Source of the DNA: an uncultured Clostridia bacterium
GTDB lineage: Bacteria; Bacillota; Clostridia; Oscillospirales; CAG-272
Length of the DNA stretch: 64,000 nt
Assembly: GCA_944381115.1 (NCBI GenBank)
Contig: CALWJV010000005.1
Coordinates: forward strand, 1-64,000
Reading direction: 5' to 3'
A program made the position numbers and the translations under genes. A model generated the notes under the pieces. That model did no database searches, was not told the DNA's origin, and was given only the letters and a program-made list of their open reading frames with translations. Below are positions 1-9,779 of this stretch, piece by piece; within the stretch, counting starts at the first letter, position 1; every line of letters begins with the position of its first letter.

Positions 1-3000
1 TTTCTCCGTCTGCAAAATTATCTGCGAATGCATATTCTACCTGTGCGTTCGTTATTTTATCTGTTTCTATGTCAAGATAAAATACTACCTTTACATCACT
101 TCCAAGAATTAGACTGTTGCCATAAAGCGATGTTATTCCATCAAGTTTTTCACCGCATGCAATGCATATTCCTTTATCATCAATAACAATGTGATTTACT
201 CCGTCACATGCAATCTTTCCGTATCTGTCTGATTCATATTGCGTATCATCAACGGTAAATTTCGTATCGATCATCGGTAAACCAAGTTCGTTATAATATC
301 TTGTTATTCCATCCTCTTGTACAAATCCCGTCTTGATATCACTCGTTGTTACAGGTGTAAGCTGCTGATTATCCGTAACTGTCAATTCACCGTTATTCAT
401 TGTATAAAACTTATACGGTTTTGTGCTTTCATAAATATATGCATCTTTGACATATATAGCTACATCGGCATCATTAACCTGTGGGAATCTTACGTATGTT
501 GAATAGTACATGTCATCATTCATTTTTACAGAAAATACTTTTACTCCGTTTGCGTACAGGTCAATGCTTCCTCTCTCTTCATTAGAAAGTTTTTCGCTTG
601 TATTAGATGCCAAAGGAGACGGGCAGTTTACAACAAACGAAAGTTTTGTAAATTCTGTCGTATTAAGTTTTATTAATTTCTGCTCGCCAATATAGATCCA
701 TCCGTCTCTGTTCAATTTCAAGTAATTGAAATTAGTGCGTGACGTTCCGTCTTTCTTAAACCCGTCTACATAGAACAGATTGGAGGTTGATTCATATTCA
801 TTGTCAACGAAATAATCAGCAAGCATTATGTCAAATTCTACAACTATACTCTTGTTTTGTACACCTGTGCCGCCAGCAAGCGTCCACTGAGTATAACTGT
901 TGTGGTCAACTCCGTTTCCGGCATCTTCATCACGGTATGAAATGTAAAGTGTCGCTTTTTTTTCTGTTTCACCTATGGGTATCAGCGCACTGCCAAAACT
1001 TACGTCTCTTGATGCATCAAATGCACCACCACCTTGGGCTCCTTTACCGCTGACAACAGATCCGTCAGGAGAAGAATTTATTGGATTTGCAGGTGTGTAA
1101 TCAATATAAGGTGCATAAGAAGATACATGACGTCCATCTGCTTCTCTGCCAATTACAGATCCGTTCCAGCCAACAATATATTTTTCGCCGTCAATGGTAA
1201 AGTTCTCTGTTGCATATCCGCCCTGACCGTCGTAATAGCGGACAATTGAGCCAACTCCGTAAAAACCTGAAAGATTTTTCTGGAAAGGATTCATTACTTC
1301 CGAATTACTTTTTATTGCTTTCAAAGAAATAGATTTTATGCATATGTCATTATTATTAATGTTATTTACATTATCATTGTAAATGCAAAGAATACGTACA
1401 AAATCAGGTTTGAAATCGGTAGAACCCGATTTGTAATTTAGAGCAAATTCAGTTATATGTGCAATTTTTCCGTCAAATGACATAACAGCTATAACTTTAC
1501 TTCCCTGTACATTACAGAAAATATCCATGGTAAAGGTGCTATATTTGTCCTTTGAAAGTGTTCCCAAAATTGCGTTTCCGTACTTCAATTCTCCATCTGA
1601 GTTTATATTTACCTGAAGATTATCTGAATTTTGTCCATTGGAAGTGACATTTCCAGATGATCTGAAGAAGAATAACTTTGTTGGAATAACCCCGTCTTCT
1701 CCTGCCTTAAGTTCCATTGTAAACCTTAGATTGGAACCTGCAGCAACATTGTTTGGTATCTGAAAATACGCCTGATTTAATTCATTAGAAGCATCAAGTC
1801 CCTCAACCTTATGCCACTGAATTGCAATGCTTCCGTCGCTCTCTTCAATATACTTTATTGTACCGGGAGCTATTATTCCATCAGCATTATTGGGACTTCC
1901 GGGAATCGATGTTACGTTGGAACCAGGTGTCTGACCGCTGAAATCAGAGGTAAATACATTCATTTCAGGCTGTTCAGTTTTATCTCCGCGTGCTACACGT
2001 GTTCCAAAAAGGAAGTTATCCATGTAAAGCCCTTTGTGTGCATTATCGTCTACATTATTGTGCCAAACCAAATTTCTGACTTCAGAAAACGGAAGGGTAT
2101 TTGCGGTAAATTCGTGTCCACTTGTATTGTTTACACCGTTGTTCATTGCTTCAATAACCGAGTCTGGAACAAACTCAGTTACATTTGCAAGTATATCATT
2201 TATATAAACGTAAAGTTTATTGGTTTTTCTGTCTGTTGCAACAGCAATTCTTGTATACTCATCCTTGGAAAGGAATCCGCAGAGATTTTGAGGACTTTGC
2301 GTATATTTGCCATCTGCCATTGCTCCACCCGCGTAAATAGCACCTGTTGCGGATACAGATACGAGGCAGAAAGACACTGCATGTTGAGGTCTGTAAACAA
2401 GACCGTATAATATACCACCCAATATATTTTCGCCGTCCATTTTGAAGTCACCGCTCATATAGTAATCAAATGTTCCGTTTCCGTTAATACCGGAATAAGT
2501 TGAATTGGATGTTCCCGTAGTAATATTGAAGTAGAAATCATCGTTTGCGCCGGTTTTTTCTGCGCTTCCGATGTAGAGGGCTTTATTTCCGTCTTCTTCA
2601 GTTAAAATTTCCAAGCACGGTCTTACATTTTTTGCTGAGAAACTCGAATTGTTGTTGTATTCTGCGTTGAGTGTAAGATCAATTTTGTCGCTACTGGGAA
2701 ATTTATATGAAGTTACTCCGTCTTCAAACTGCCAGTTATTGAAAGTATTATAAACTCTCAGGTATATGTTCTGAGATTCAAATTCTTCATTTATATCTTC
2801 AAGAGTTCTGGTCGTTATTTTTTCAGTGTTTAAATTACTGAGAACAACACCGTCGGAAGAAATAAGGTATTTCGTGTTACCTATAACTATATCGCTCTTT
2901 GCATATGAACCGGTTCCGTCATAATAACGAAGAACTCCGTCAACTTCAAAAAATCCTTTTTTGCAGAAGGGCGCAATATATCCGTTTACATTATAATCAT

Positions 3001-4633
3001 CAGTAGCTGCCCAAGAAAAACTTTTTATATGCAGGTCATCCTCGGAAAGATTTGCGACTTCGTCACTATATACCTGATATATGCGGATATGTAGGTTTGT
3101 ATAATCTTTTTCAGCAAATACTGCGGTATTAACCAATACATCATCTATTTTAACAAAGGCAACCATTGTATCGGCGCCGTTTGCCATAACATCAACAGTT
3201 ATGTTTATGTATTTATCCTTTGGAATTTCGCAAAGCACTTTGCCGTCTATTGAATTATAAAGGATGTTGTTATCTACATAAACCAAACATTTATCATTAT
3301 TATCTTTATTTCTTATGGCTATAAGTTCGGTACCGTTATTCTTCGGATGAACACCGCCTTTTCCTGCTTTTATATCCATTGAAAATCTGAAGTTTTCGGT
3401 GGTATCTTCTCTAATGATTCCAAACCAAGCCTGATCGCTCTCATTTCCTGCGATTAGATCAGCGTAACTGTAACCGAGTGCAATCGTTCCGTCGTCCTCT
3501 ACTATGTATTCAACTGCACTTGCATTGGGGTTACCCGGATTGGAATAAAGAACACCGTTAAATTCTGCATTTGAATAGGTATTTCCAATTTCTGAGTAAC
3601 TAACTTTATCGGTTGTTTTCTTTTCTGAAAAATCAGAAATTGCCCAAGTTTCATCATTTGTCTGCTCTGTGGTTCTTGCATAACGTCTTCCGTAGAGGAA
3701 GTTATCCATGTAAAGCCCATCATGCGTTTCTTTTCCTTCAATGTTATTTGTGGCAATATACATTCTGACAGATTCGATCGGCATATTTTTCTGGGTAACC
3801 TGAGATCCCGCTTCTTCATTGCGCTCATTTACCATGCTTTCAGAGATAAACTCTGTTCCTTGTTCATTTATAATAAGACCGTTTATGAATACATAATATT
3901 TGTTAGTTGCTCTATCTGTCGAAAAAGCAATTCTTGTGTATTCTTCACTAGAAAGTTTACCTATCGAATCACCTTTACACTCACTTCCTCCAATGTAAAG
4001 AGTTCCGTCAGTATCCACACTTACGAGAGGAATAGATTTAGGTCCGCTTCCTGCTCCCGTTTCTTTCAAATTGTATCTGTAAATTATGTTGAAAAGAGAA
4101 ATAGGTCCGGAAATTTTTTCTCCGCCCATTTTAAGGTCTACGCTTAAGAATATATCCTGAGACATATCTCCGCTTTGATCAAAACCGGACATTGCTACAA
4201 AGTTTTCAAGATTGGTAATATAATCTACACCATTTTGCGGATTATCGGGGTCTGCAAAAACAGCGTTTCCGAGGTAAAGAGCCTTGTTTCCATTTTCTTC
4301 CGTTACAATAGAAAACGCTTTTTTATGATCGGCAAGATTTAATGAACTGATTCCGTCATTGTAACGGTATTCAGTATCTGCCTTTTCATTGTAAGAATAT
4401 TCCCACGATTCTGTTGGGGTTCCAAGATCAGTCATATCATCAAAAGTATAATATGCACCAAGCGTCAACTTTTGTTCTGCAAACGCTTCTTTTATCTCGC
4501 TGATGGTCAGATCTTCTGCTTTTGCCTGTTCAATTTCCGCTATCGGATCCAACGCAAAAATTGATATCGGAAGCATTCCGACCAACATCAAAACCATCAA
4601 AACGAGTGCAAGTACCCTGGTTTTCTTTTTCAT
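1..4633 (-). CDS. Very large secreted modular surface protein, partial (C-terminus off the left edge)
   Basis: The frame reads open from an ATG at 4633, behind an AAAGGAG site, to the window edge, giving at least 1544 residues. Residues 1-28 form a signal peptide (MKKK, then a Leu/Met/Val-rich core ending near IFA). Two long tandem units follow. Unit A (about 58-320 and 623-887) has recurring text such as EYTRIA..TDR.TNK.YV.IN and GLYMDNFL.G.R.AR. Unit B (about 375-598 and 922-1162) has FR/RFTM..KAG..GV and DL/ICIKS. Both look like concanavalin/LamG-type beta-sandwiches. A third, diverged unit starts near 1220. Each unit ends in a short aromatic repeat (GF...DG..RYY...G) near residues 560, 1124 and 1435, resembling cell-wall-binding repeats of clostridial surface proteins. 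A C-x2-C knuckle lies near 1500. Likely role, by inference: extracellular glycan or wall binding. No catalytic domain is visible in the part present. Confidence 0.8.
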   Translation of the reverse strand, partial: MKKKTRVLALVLMVLMLVGMLPISIFALDPIAEIEQAKAEDLTISEIKEAFAEQKLTLGAYYTFDDMTDLGTPTESWEYSYNEKADTEYRYNDGISSLNLADHKKAFSIVTEENGNKALYLGNAVFADPDNPQNGVDYITNLENFVAMSGFDQSGDMSQDIFLSVDLKMGGEKISGPISLFNIIYRYNLKETGAGSGPKSIPLVSVDTDGTLYIGGSECKGDSIGKLSSEEYTRIAFSTDRATNKYYVFINGLIINEQGTEFISESMVNERNEEAGSQVTQKNMPIESVRMYIATNNIEGKETHDGLYMDNFLYGRRYARTTEQTNDETWAISDFSEKKTTDKVSYSEIGNTYSNAEFNGVLYSNPGNPNASAVEYIVEDDGTIALGYSYADLIAGNESDQAWFGIIREDTTENFRFSMDIKAGKGGVHPKNNGTELIAIRNKDNNDKCLVYVDNNILYNSIDGKVLCEIPKDKYINITVDVMANGADTMVAFVKIDDVLVNTAVFAEKDYTNLHIRIYQVYSDEVANLSEDDLHIKSFSWAATDDYNVNGYIAPFCKKGFFEVDGVLRYYDGTGSYAKSDIVIGNTKYLISSDGVVLSNLNTEKITTRTLEDINEEFESQNIYLRVYNTFNNWQFEDGVTSYKFPSSDKIDLTLNAEYNNNSSFSAKNVRPCLEILTEEDGNKALYIGSAEKTGANDDFYFNITTGTSNSTYSGINGNGTFDYYMSGDFKMDGENILGGILYGLVYRPQHAVSFCLVSVSATGAIYAGGAMADGKYTQSPQNLCGFLSKDEYTRIAVATDRKTNKLYVYINDILANVTEFVPDSVIEAMNNGVNNTSGHEFTANTLPFSEVRNLVWHNNVDDNAHKGLYMDNFLFGTRVARGDKTEQPEMNVFTSDFSGQTPGSNVTSIPGSPNNADGIIAPGTIKYIEESDGSIAIQWHKVEGLDASNELNQAYFQIPNNVAAGSNLRFTMELKAGEDGVIPTKLFFFRSSGNVTSNGQNSDNLQVNINSDGELKYGNAILGTLSKDKYSTFTMDIFCNVQGSKVIAVMSFDGKIAHITEFALNYKSGSTDFKPDFVRILCIYNDNVNNINNNDICIKSISLKAIKSNSEVMNPFQKNLSGFYGVGSIVRYYDGQGGYATENFTIDGEKYIVGWNGSVIGREADGRHVSSYAPYIDYTPANPINSSPDGSVVSGKGAQGGGAFDASRDVSFGSALIPIGETEKKATLYISYRDEDAGNGVDHNSYTQWTLAGGTGVQNKSIVVEFDIMLADYFVDNEYESTSNLFYVDGFKKDGTSRTNFNYLKLNRDGWIYIGEQKLIKLNTTEFTKLSFVVNCPSPLASNTSEKLSNEERGSIDLYANGVKVFSVKMNDDMYYSTYVRFPQVNDADVAIYVKDAYIYESTKPYKFYTMNNGELTVTDNQQLTPVTTSDIKTGFVQEDGITRYYNELGLPMIDTKFTVDDTQYESDRYGKIACDGVNHIVIDDKGICIACGEKLDGITSLYGNSLILGSDVKVVFYLDIETDKITNAQVEYAFADNFADGE

Positions 4634-4673
4634 ACAGTTCTCCTTTGAGTTGAATTATTTTTTAGATAAATAT

Positions 4674-4702
4674 ATTTTACTTTTTTTAGCAATATTTTTC
4701 AA
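4674..4702 (-). promoter_or_regulatory. Sigma-A-type promoter of the giant surface protein
   Basis: On the minus strand, TTGAAA (4697-4702) and TAAAAT (4674-4679) are separated by exactly 17 bases, about 40 bases before the start codon at 4633. Confidence 0.6.
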
Positions 4703-5043
4703 TACTTGTGCCGTTTTGTTTACATTTTATACCCAAAATATTTACTTAATGTTTAATAATTACACTTTTAAACTTTATATTTTTAACAAAATAAAAACAC
4801 TGTTTTGTGCATTTTAACCAAAGCATGTTTTCCCGTTTTTCAAGATGCATAACAGCTTGAGTATGCAGACATGTCCAAAAAACATTTTTTGTTTTTTTAA
4901 TTCCGGTGTTTTCAAAATATTTTATTGCTTGTTAGTTTTTTTATAAGTGACTTTTAAAGTATTTAATACTCCTTTGTTTTTATACAGTCTTTTTATCTTA
5001 AGTCTCATTTTTCAACAAAAACCATTATAATCGCAATTTGCTT
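4703..5043. other. AT-rich intergenic region without a recognisable gene
   Basis: About 340 bases between the promoter of the surface protein and the end of proA. It is rich in A/T homopolymers. I see no open frame with a ribosome binding site, no RNA gene and no strong hairpin, so the proA transcript end is not visible. Confidence 0.5.
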
Positions 5044-6285
5044 TTATCTTATTTGTCCGTTGCCTTCTACAATATATTTTACAGTCGTCAGTTCCGCAAG
5101 CCCCATTGGTCCTCTTGTGTGCAGCTTTTGAGTAGATATACCTATTTCAGCACCAAATCCAAATTCTCCTCCATCAGTAAATCTTGTAGACGCATTTACA
5201 TACACTGCCGCTGCATCAATTTCATTCACAAACTTAATCGCGTTTGCGTAATTCTCGGTCATTATCGCTTCGCTGTGACCAGTAGTGTATTTTCTTATAT
5301 GTTCAATTGCTTCGTCAAGATTTTTTACAACCTTAACTGCAAGAATATAATCATCAAATTCCGTTTCATAATCCTTCTCTGTCGCTTTAATAGCTTCAGG
5401 CAGAATTTTTAATGTATGATCACACCCTCTGATCTCAAGTACGCTTGGTCTTGCTTTTTCCGCAAACGCCGGCAAAAATTCTTTTGCAATACTTTCATGG
5501 ACCAGCATGGTTTCCACAGCATTACAGACCGACGGACGTGAAAGTTTTGCATTGATCGCCACTTTGACCGCTTTATCAATATCCGCAAATTCATCAATGT
5601 ATATATGGCAGTTTCCCGCTCCGGTTTCTATCACCGGAACCTTTGAGTTTTCAACAACAGCCTTGATTAATCCCTTTCCTCCTCTCGGAATAATTACATC
5701 AACATACCCACGCATTTCCATAAGCGCATTTGTTCCTTCTCTGGTGGTATCATCTATAAGCGCTATAACATCCGGTGACACATCCGAAAGAGCAATCGCT
5801 TCTTTCATTACTTTTATAAGGGCTCTGTTGGTATTGACTGCCTCTTTACCGCCTCTTAAAACGGCGCCGTTTCCGCTTTTCAAACATAGTGCAGCAGCAT
5901 CTACAGTAACATTCGGACGCGCCTCATAGATCATTCCTATAACACCTATCGGTACGCTTATTTTTGTTATTTTAAGTCCGTTGGGTCTGACAAAAACCTT
6001 TCCGGTACCAACAGGGTCAGGCAACGCAACAACCTGCATGAGTGAGTCCGCAATACCTGAAATCCTTTCTATGTTCAGCGAAAGTCTGTCTATCATTGTT
6101 TTTGGTATTACGTCCTTTGATGCTTTAATATCTTTTTTATTTTCTTCAAGTATGTAATCAGAATTTTCAATAAGTGCCTTTGCTATTTTTTTTATAGCGT
6201 CATTTTTTTTGTCTGTATTTAAATTTGCAAGTCCTTTTTGTGCGTTCTTAACGCTTTCACAAAGTTCTAAAACATATTCTTTCAT
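5044..6285 (-). CDS. proA: Gamma-glutamyl phosphate reductase
   Basis: ProA reduces gamma-glutamyl phosphate to glutamate semialdehyde with NADPH, the second step of proline synthesis in the cytoplasm. The 413-residue protein has normal family length. Visible landmarks are GAVLRGGKEA, VIPRGGKGLI, ETGAGNCHIYID, the catalytic cysteine in SRPSVCNAVETM (near residue 253) and the C-terminal GAEIGISTQKLHTRGP block. Start: ATG at 6285; the nearest AAGGAG is about 13 bases upstream, slightly far. proB, its usual partner, is not in the window. It is probably the last gene of a run with the AI-2E-type exporter (69-base gap), TrhP and the MltG-like protein, none of which has an obvious proline link. Confidence 0.95.
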   Translation of the reverse strand: MKEYVLELCESVKNAQKGLANLNTDKKNDAIKKIAKALIENSDYILEENKKDIKASKDVIPKTMIDRLSLNIERISGIADSLMQVVALPDPVGTGKVFVRPNGLKITKISVPIGVIGMIYEARPNVTVDAAALCLKSGNGAVLRGGKEAVNTNRALIKVMKEAIALSDVSPDVIALIDDTTREGTNALMEMRGYVDVIIPRGGKGLIKAVVENSKVPVIETGAGNCHIYIDEFADIDKAVKVAINAKLSRPSVCNAVETMLVHESIAKEFLPAFAEKARPSVLEIRGCDHTLKILPEAIKATEKDYETEFDDYILAVKVVKNLDEAIEHIRKYTTGHSEAIMTENYANAIKFVNEIDAAAVYVNASTRFTDGGEFGFGAEIGISTQKLHTRGPMGLAELTTVKYIVEGNGQIR

Positions 6286-6354
6286 ATTCGTTTTTCATTC
6301 TCCTTCTGATTCCGAAAAAGGCATCTGCAGATCATATTATGTTTTTTGTATTTG

Positions 6355-7860
6355 TCACAGTACTCTGTCGTTAACGGCATCTTCCACTTTGTTATTTTTC
6401 AGTTCTCCGCCGTTATCTTCCAAAAATTCAGTGGTTACCTCAAAGTTTGTAAAGTCATCTCCGTGCAAAACGTCACCATCTGATTCTTTTTCTTCTATAT
6501 TTTTTTTATTGTCGGATTCCATTACCCGTATATCATTATTTTTTTCTTCACCAATATCATTCGATTCATTGTCTGAATTTTCTACACCGACATCTTCATC
6601 ATTAGTCTTTCGGTATCCGCCGGCCTTTTTATCACCTGAGAACTTATTTTTTATTCTTTCCCTAAGCGGTGGTTTATCTTTATTTGACAAAAATTCGTTC
6701 TCATATTTTTTTATAAATTCGCCTTCTCCTTTTTTTGTTGCACTTTTCCTGATAAGTTTTCCTGCAATATCATATATTACAGCAAAAATAGGAGAGCCTA
6801 TTATCATACCGAAAAAACCAAAAAGTCCTCCGAAAAGAAGAATTGCAAAAAGTACCCAAAAACTTGAAAGCCCTGTATTGCTCCCGATTATTTTAGGCGC
6901 TATTATATTGCCGTCGACCTGTTGCAAGATCCAAATCATTATAATAAAAATCACTGCTTGTTTTATAGAATTTTCCGATGCTGCAATTATTATCGGAACG
7001 GAAAACATCATTCCTATATACGGTCCGAAGAAAGGAATAATATTTGCAACCCCCACTATAAATGCTATGAGTAGCGGAAGTGGCATTGAGGTAATGCGGC
7101 AAAGTATGTAACATATCACCGCAATAAGCGTACTGTCTATAAGCGTTCCCGCAAAGTATCCGGAAAACATTCTGTCGGCAAACTTTACTTCATTAAATAT
7201 CAAGTTGGCTTCCTTTTTATTGAAAATACCTTTTATCAGCATTTTTGCCTGAGCACCTATCTTTTTTCTTCCGTTAAGAAGATATACCGAAACAATGAAA
7301 CCTATGACGAGATTTACTATAAAAGTAAATGTAACCATTATCCCGCCGGTTATTCCGTTTATTAAATTTGTCAATAAAGGCAAAAATGAATTTGTGTACC
7401 AAGCATATGCCGCTTCAATTATATGTCCGAGATTTTCCGCTAAAAACGGATTTTCCGCAACAATTTGATTTAAATATGCTACAACTGTATTATAAAATCC
7501 CGATATCTGAGACACCACTTTTATAACACTTGTTACCAATTGAGGAATAATTATCCAAAGAAAGAAAAATACTATTGCACCGAAAATTATGTAAGTCGTC
7601 ACCATACTTAAGTAATGCGATGCTTTTTTTGACGATGCATAAGAAAATTTTTTAATAAATATTTTAGTGTAACGTTTTTCAAAAAAATTGCACATAGGTT
7701 TTAATAGGTATGCTATAACCATCCCGTAAAACACCGGTCGAAGCGATCGGGATATCACCCTTCTTACACCCGATGTCACATTAAGCATCACAAAAAACAG
7801 TATGATAAATAGCATTGCGACCATTATATAAAAAAAAGCCTTCGGAATTTTTTTAATCAT
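6355..7860 (-). CDS. AI-2E family transporter with acidic C-terminal tail
   Basis: A 501-residue polytopic membrane protein of the AI-2E transporter (UPF0118/PerM) family. Members export small molecules or act in Na+/H+ exchange, and the substrate here cannot be told. Residues 1-370 contain about eight hydrophobic segments and family-like text near 265-300 (LLIAFIVGVANIIPFFGPYIG) and 335-370 (FWVLFAILLFGGLFGFFGMI). Residues from about 385 on are a hydrophilic, strongly acidic, Asn/Asp/Glu-rich tail of some 115 residues that ordinary family members lack. Start: ATG at 7860 with AAGGAAAAC upstream. The gap to trhP is 37 bases, so co-transcription is likely. Confidence 0.85.
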   Translation of the reverse strand: MIKKIPKAFFYIMVAMLFIILFFVMLNVTSGVRRVISRSLRPVFYGMVIAYLLKPMCNFFEKRYTKIFIKKFSYASSKKASHYLSMVTTYIIFGAIVFFFLWIIIPQLVTSVIKVVSQISGFYNTVVAYLNQIVAENPFLAENLGHIIEAAYAWYTNSFLPLLTNLINGITGGIMVTFTFIVNLVIGFIVSVYLLNGRKKIGAQAKMLIKGIFNKKEANLIFNEVKFADRMFSGYFAGTLIDSTLIAVICYILCRITSMPLPLLIAFIVGVANIIPFFGPYIGMMFSVPIIIAASENSIKQAVIFIIMIWILQQVDGNIIAPKIIGSNTGLSSFWVLFAILLFGGLFGFFGMIIGSPIFAVIYDIAGKLIRKSATKKGEGEFIKKYENEFLSNKDKPPLRERIKNKFSGDKKAGGYRKTNDEDVGVENSDNESNDIGEEKNNDIRVMESDNKKNIEEKESDGDVLHGDDFTNFEVTTEFLEDNGGELKNNKVEDAVNDRVL

Positions 7861-7897
7861 CTGTTTTCCTTCTTTCTAAAATTAATTTATAGATTCA

Positions 7898-9169
7898 TTA
7901 ATTTTCTATGGCATACCTAAGCACGGAAAACTCCGGCACAGGAAACGGTACATCTATTGAAAACCTCATCATGGGGTGCGGTACTGAGGAAATTTTTTCA
8001 CCGTTTTCTCCATAAATTGCAGATACTTTGAACCGATATCCCGTTTTTCCTGGAATAAGCAGTTCCACCGCCTCTCCTGCAGAAAATTTGTTTTTTTGCA
8101 TAAAGGTGGCACGACCTGTTTTATCATCGTAATAAAGTGCAGTGGCAAGTGCAGTCTGTTCTTTGATATACCCGGGAGAGGTGCAGATATTTGAATTATC
8201 CACGCTGTCGCCAAAGAAAAATCCCGTACAGTACTGTCTGTGACAAACACTTTCAAGTTCCGCCATCCAACTCGGATTAAAAATGTAGTTTTCAGGGGAT
8301 TCAAAATATGCATCCGTTGCCATACGGTAAGCATTTGTAACCGTTGCAGTATAACAGGCACTTTTCATTCTGCCCTCTATCTTAAAACAGGATATGCCCG
8401 ACTGAACTAATTCCGGTATATGCCCGATCATGCAAAGGTCTCTCGAACTGTATGTATAACTTTCACCGCCTTCTTCTATGACCGTAAATCGTTCGCCTTC
8501 TCTTTTTACTTCTTCAATCTCTCCTATAAAACAGGAATTACCGTAAAGTTTGTATTCCCAGCGGCATGGCTGAGCACATGCCCCTCTGTTCGCGTCTCTG
8601 CCAGTAAGGTAATTTGAAAGCAAACATCTGCCGCTGTACGCAACACACATAGAACCGTGAACAAATGTTTCAATTTCAAGTTCTGGCGGAGTGTTTTCCC
8701 TTATCTCTTTTATTTCATCAAGGGAAAGTTCCCTAGCAAGTATCACTCTTGATGCACCTAATTTATACCATTCATTGCAGGTGGCCGCGCTTACTGCACT
8801 TGCCTGTGTCGAAACGTGAAGTGCAATATCCGGAACGGTTTCCTTGGCAAGCATAAAAACCCCGAGATCCGATATTATTAACGAATCAACTCCGGTACTC
8901 CCGAGAAACTCAAGGTAACTTCGCAGCCTTTTGTATTCTCCTGTCCGCGGCATGGTATTCACAGTTATATACACTTTTACGTTATGCCCGTGGGCATATT
9001 TTACCGCCTCTGAAATTTCTTCATCGGTGAAGTTGCCTGCCGCGGAGCGCATTCCAAAGACGTTTCCGGCAAGGTAAACGCTGTCTGCACCAAATGCTAT
9101 TGCTGCACGTAGTTTTTCCGGATTCCCTGCCGGTGAAAGTATTTCGGGTTTAGTCATCTCTGAATTCAT
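7898..9169 (-). CDS. trhP: U32 family tRNA hydroxylation protein TrhP
   Basis: A 423-residue peptidase-U32-family protein. Characterised relatives (TrhP of E. coli and B. subtilis) are needed for prephenate-dependent 5-hydroxyuridine formation at tRNA position 34, rather than being peptidases. Visible: the N-terminal PEILSPAGNPEKLRAAIAFGAD block, then the Cys cluster SMCVAYSGRCLLSNYL and NRGACAQPCRW near residues 175-205, matching the four Fe-S ligands of UbiU/TrhP-type proteins, then KIEGRMKS near 255. Length matches the longer B. subtilis paralogue (TrhP2). The second paralogue normally adjacent in B. subtilis is absent. It lies 31 bases after the MltG-like gene, as in the B. subtilis mltG-yrrM-trhP1-trhP2 order. 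Confidence 0.88.
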   Translation of the reverse strand: MNSEMTKPEILSPAGNPEKLRAAIAFGADSVYLAGNVFGMRSAAGNFTDEEISEAVKYAHGHNVKVYITVNTMPRTGEYKRLRSYLEFLGSTGVDSLIISDLGVFMLAKETVPDIALHVSTQASAVSAATCNEWYKLGASRVILARELSLDEIKEIRENTPPELEIETFVHGSMCVAYSGRCLLSNYLTGRDANRGACAQPCRWEYKLYGNSCFIGEIEEVKREGERFTVIEEGGESYTYSSRDLCMIGHIPELVQSGISCFKIEGRMKSACYTATVTNAYRMATDAYFESPENYIFNPSWMAELESVCHRQYCTGFFFGDSVDNSNICTSPGYIKEQTALATALYYDDKTGRATFMQKNKFSAGEAVELLIPGKTGYRFKVSAIYGENGEKISSVPHPMMRFSIDVPFPVPEFSVLRYAIEN

Positions 9170-9200
9170 TCCTTATACAATATATTTTTTCTCTTAAACT

Positions 9201-9551
9201 TTATTGAAATGCAGACAGAATACCGTCAAATCCGCCTGTATTTTGCAAAACATATCTTCCTTCTTTAACTGGTTTATTTTTTCCTCTTAATTCAGCATAA
9301 AGAATAAACCACAGACGGCTGTCTATCAATCCTTCTTTTTTCAATGTTTTTGATGCCTTATATAGGCTCTGATCCCGGTCAAGAATCACTACTGTCTGTC
9401 CGCTTACCGCTGTAAGCGAAAATGCATCGTTTACCAAAAACATCATCAAAAGTGAAAGAAGGAATGAAACAAGTATCACTGCAATAATATAAACGGCCGT
9501 CCGCTTTTTTCTTTTTCCGCTCGTCATTTCTTTTTTATTCGTTTTTACCAT
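9201..9551 (-). CDS. Short MltG-like membrane protein lacking the catalytic domain
   Basis: A 116-residue protein. Start chosen as the ATG at 9551 because GGAGGGG sits 8 bases upstream; an upstream in-frame GTG at 9584 has no such site. Residues 1-18 are basic, 19-40 are a transmembrane helix, and 45-116 resemble the LysM-like N-terminal part of the endolytic transglycosylase MltG (KTLKKEGLIDSRLWFILYAELRGKNKPVKEGRYVL). MltG proteins are usually 330-380 residues, with the YceG catalytic domain after this point. Here the frame stops and TrhP begins 31 bases later, so no catalytic remnant is present. Synteny with trhP supports mltG ancestry. Function is unknown: a regulator or wall-binding remnant is possible. 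Confidence 0.75.
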   Translation of the reverse strand: MVKTNKKEMTSGKRKKRTAVYIIAVILVSFLLSLLMMFLVNDAFSLTAVSGQTVVILDRDQSLYKASKTLKKEGLIDSRLWFILYAELRGKNKPVKEGRYVLQNTGGFDGILSAFQ

Positions 9552-9676
9552 ACCGTACCCCTCCGCTTTTTTGTCCCATATCACTCTTTAATTTTCTGCT
9601 TTTTTTATATGTAAAGGAGTACTTTTTAAACAGACAAAAAAATTCTTCCGTTTATATCTAAAAACTTTTTTATGTA

Positions 9677-9700
9677 AAATACGGGTAATTTAAATACGGG
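9677..9700. repeat. Direct repeat of AAATACGGG upstream of the MltG-like gene
   Basis: AAATACGGG occurs at 9677-9685 and again at 9692-9700, a 15-base period, in the region upstream of the MltG-like gene and downstream of the cyclo-ligase gene. It may be an operator; nothing else supports that. Confidence 0.3.
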
Positions 9701-9779
9701 GGTATCAATTTTTGACTTAAAAATCGCTTATACGGTCACATTTTTTAACAAAAAAGTAAAATATGATATTTCAGTAGAT

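Noticed and set aside
6209-7111. 300-residue open frame on the plus strand
   Set aside because: It is antisense to the AI-2E-type transporter and proA, is Ser/Ile/Phe-rich with no motif, and has no ribosome site. It is a shadow of biased codon use.
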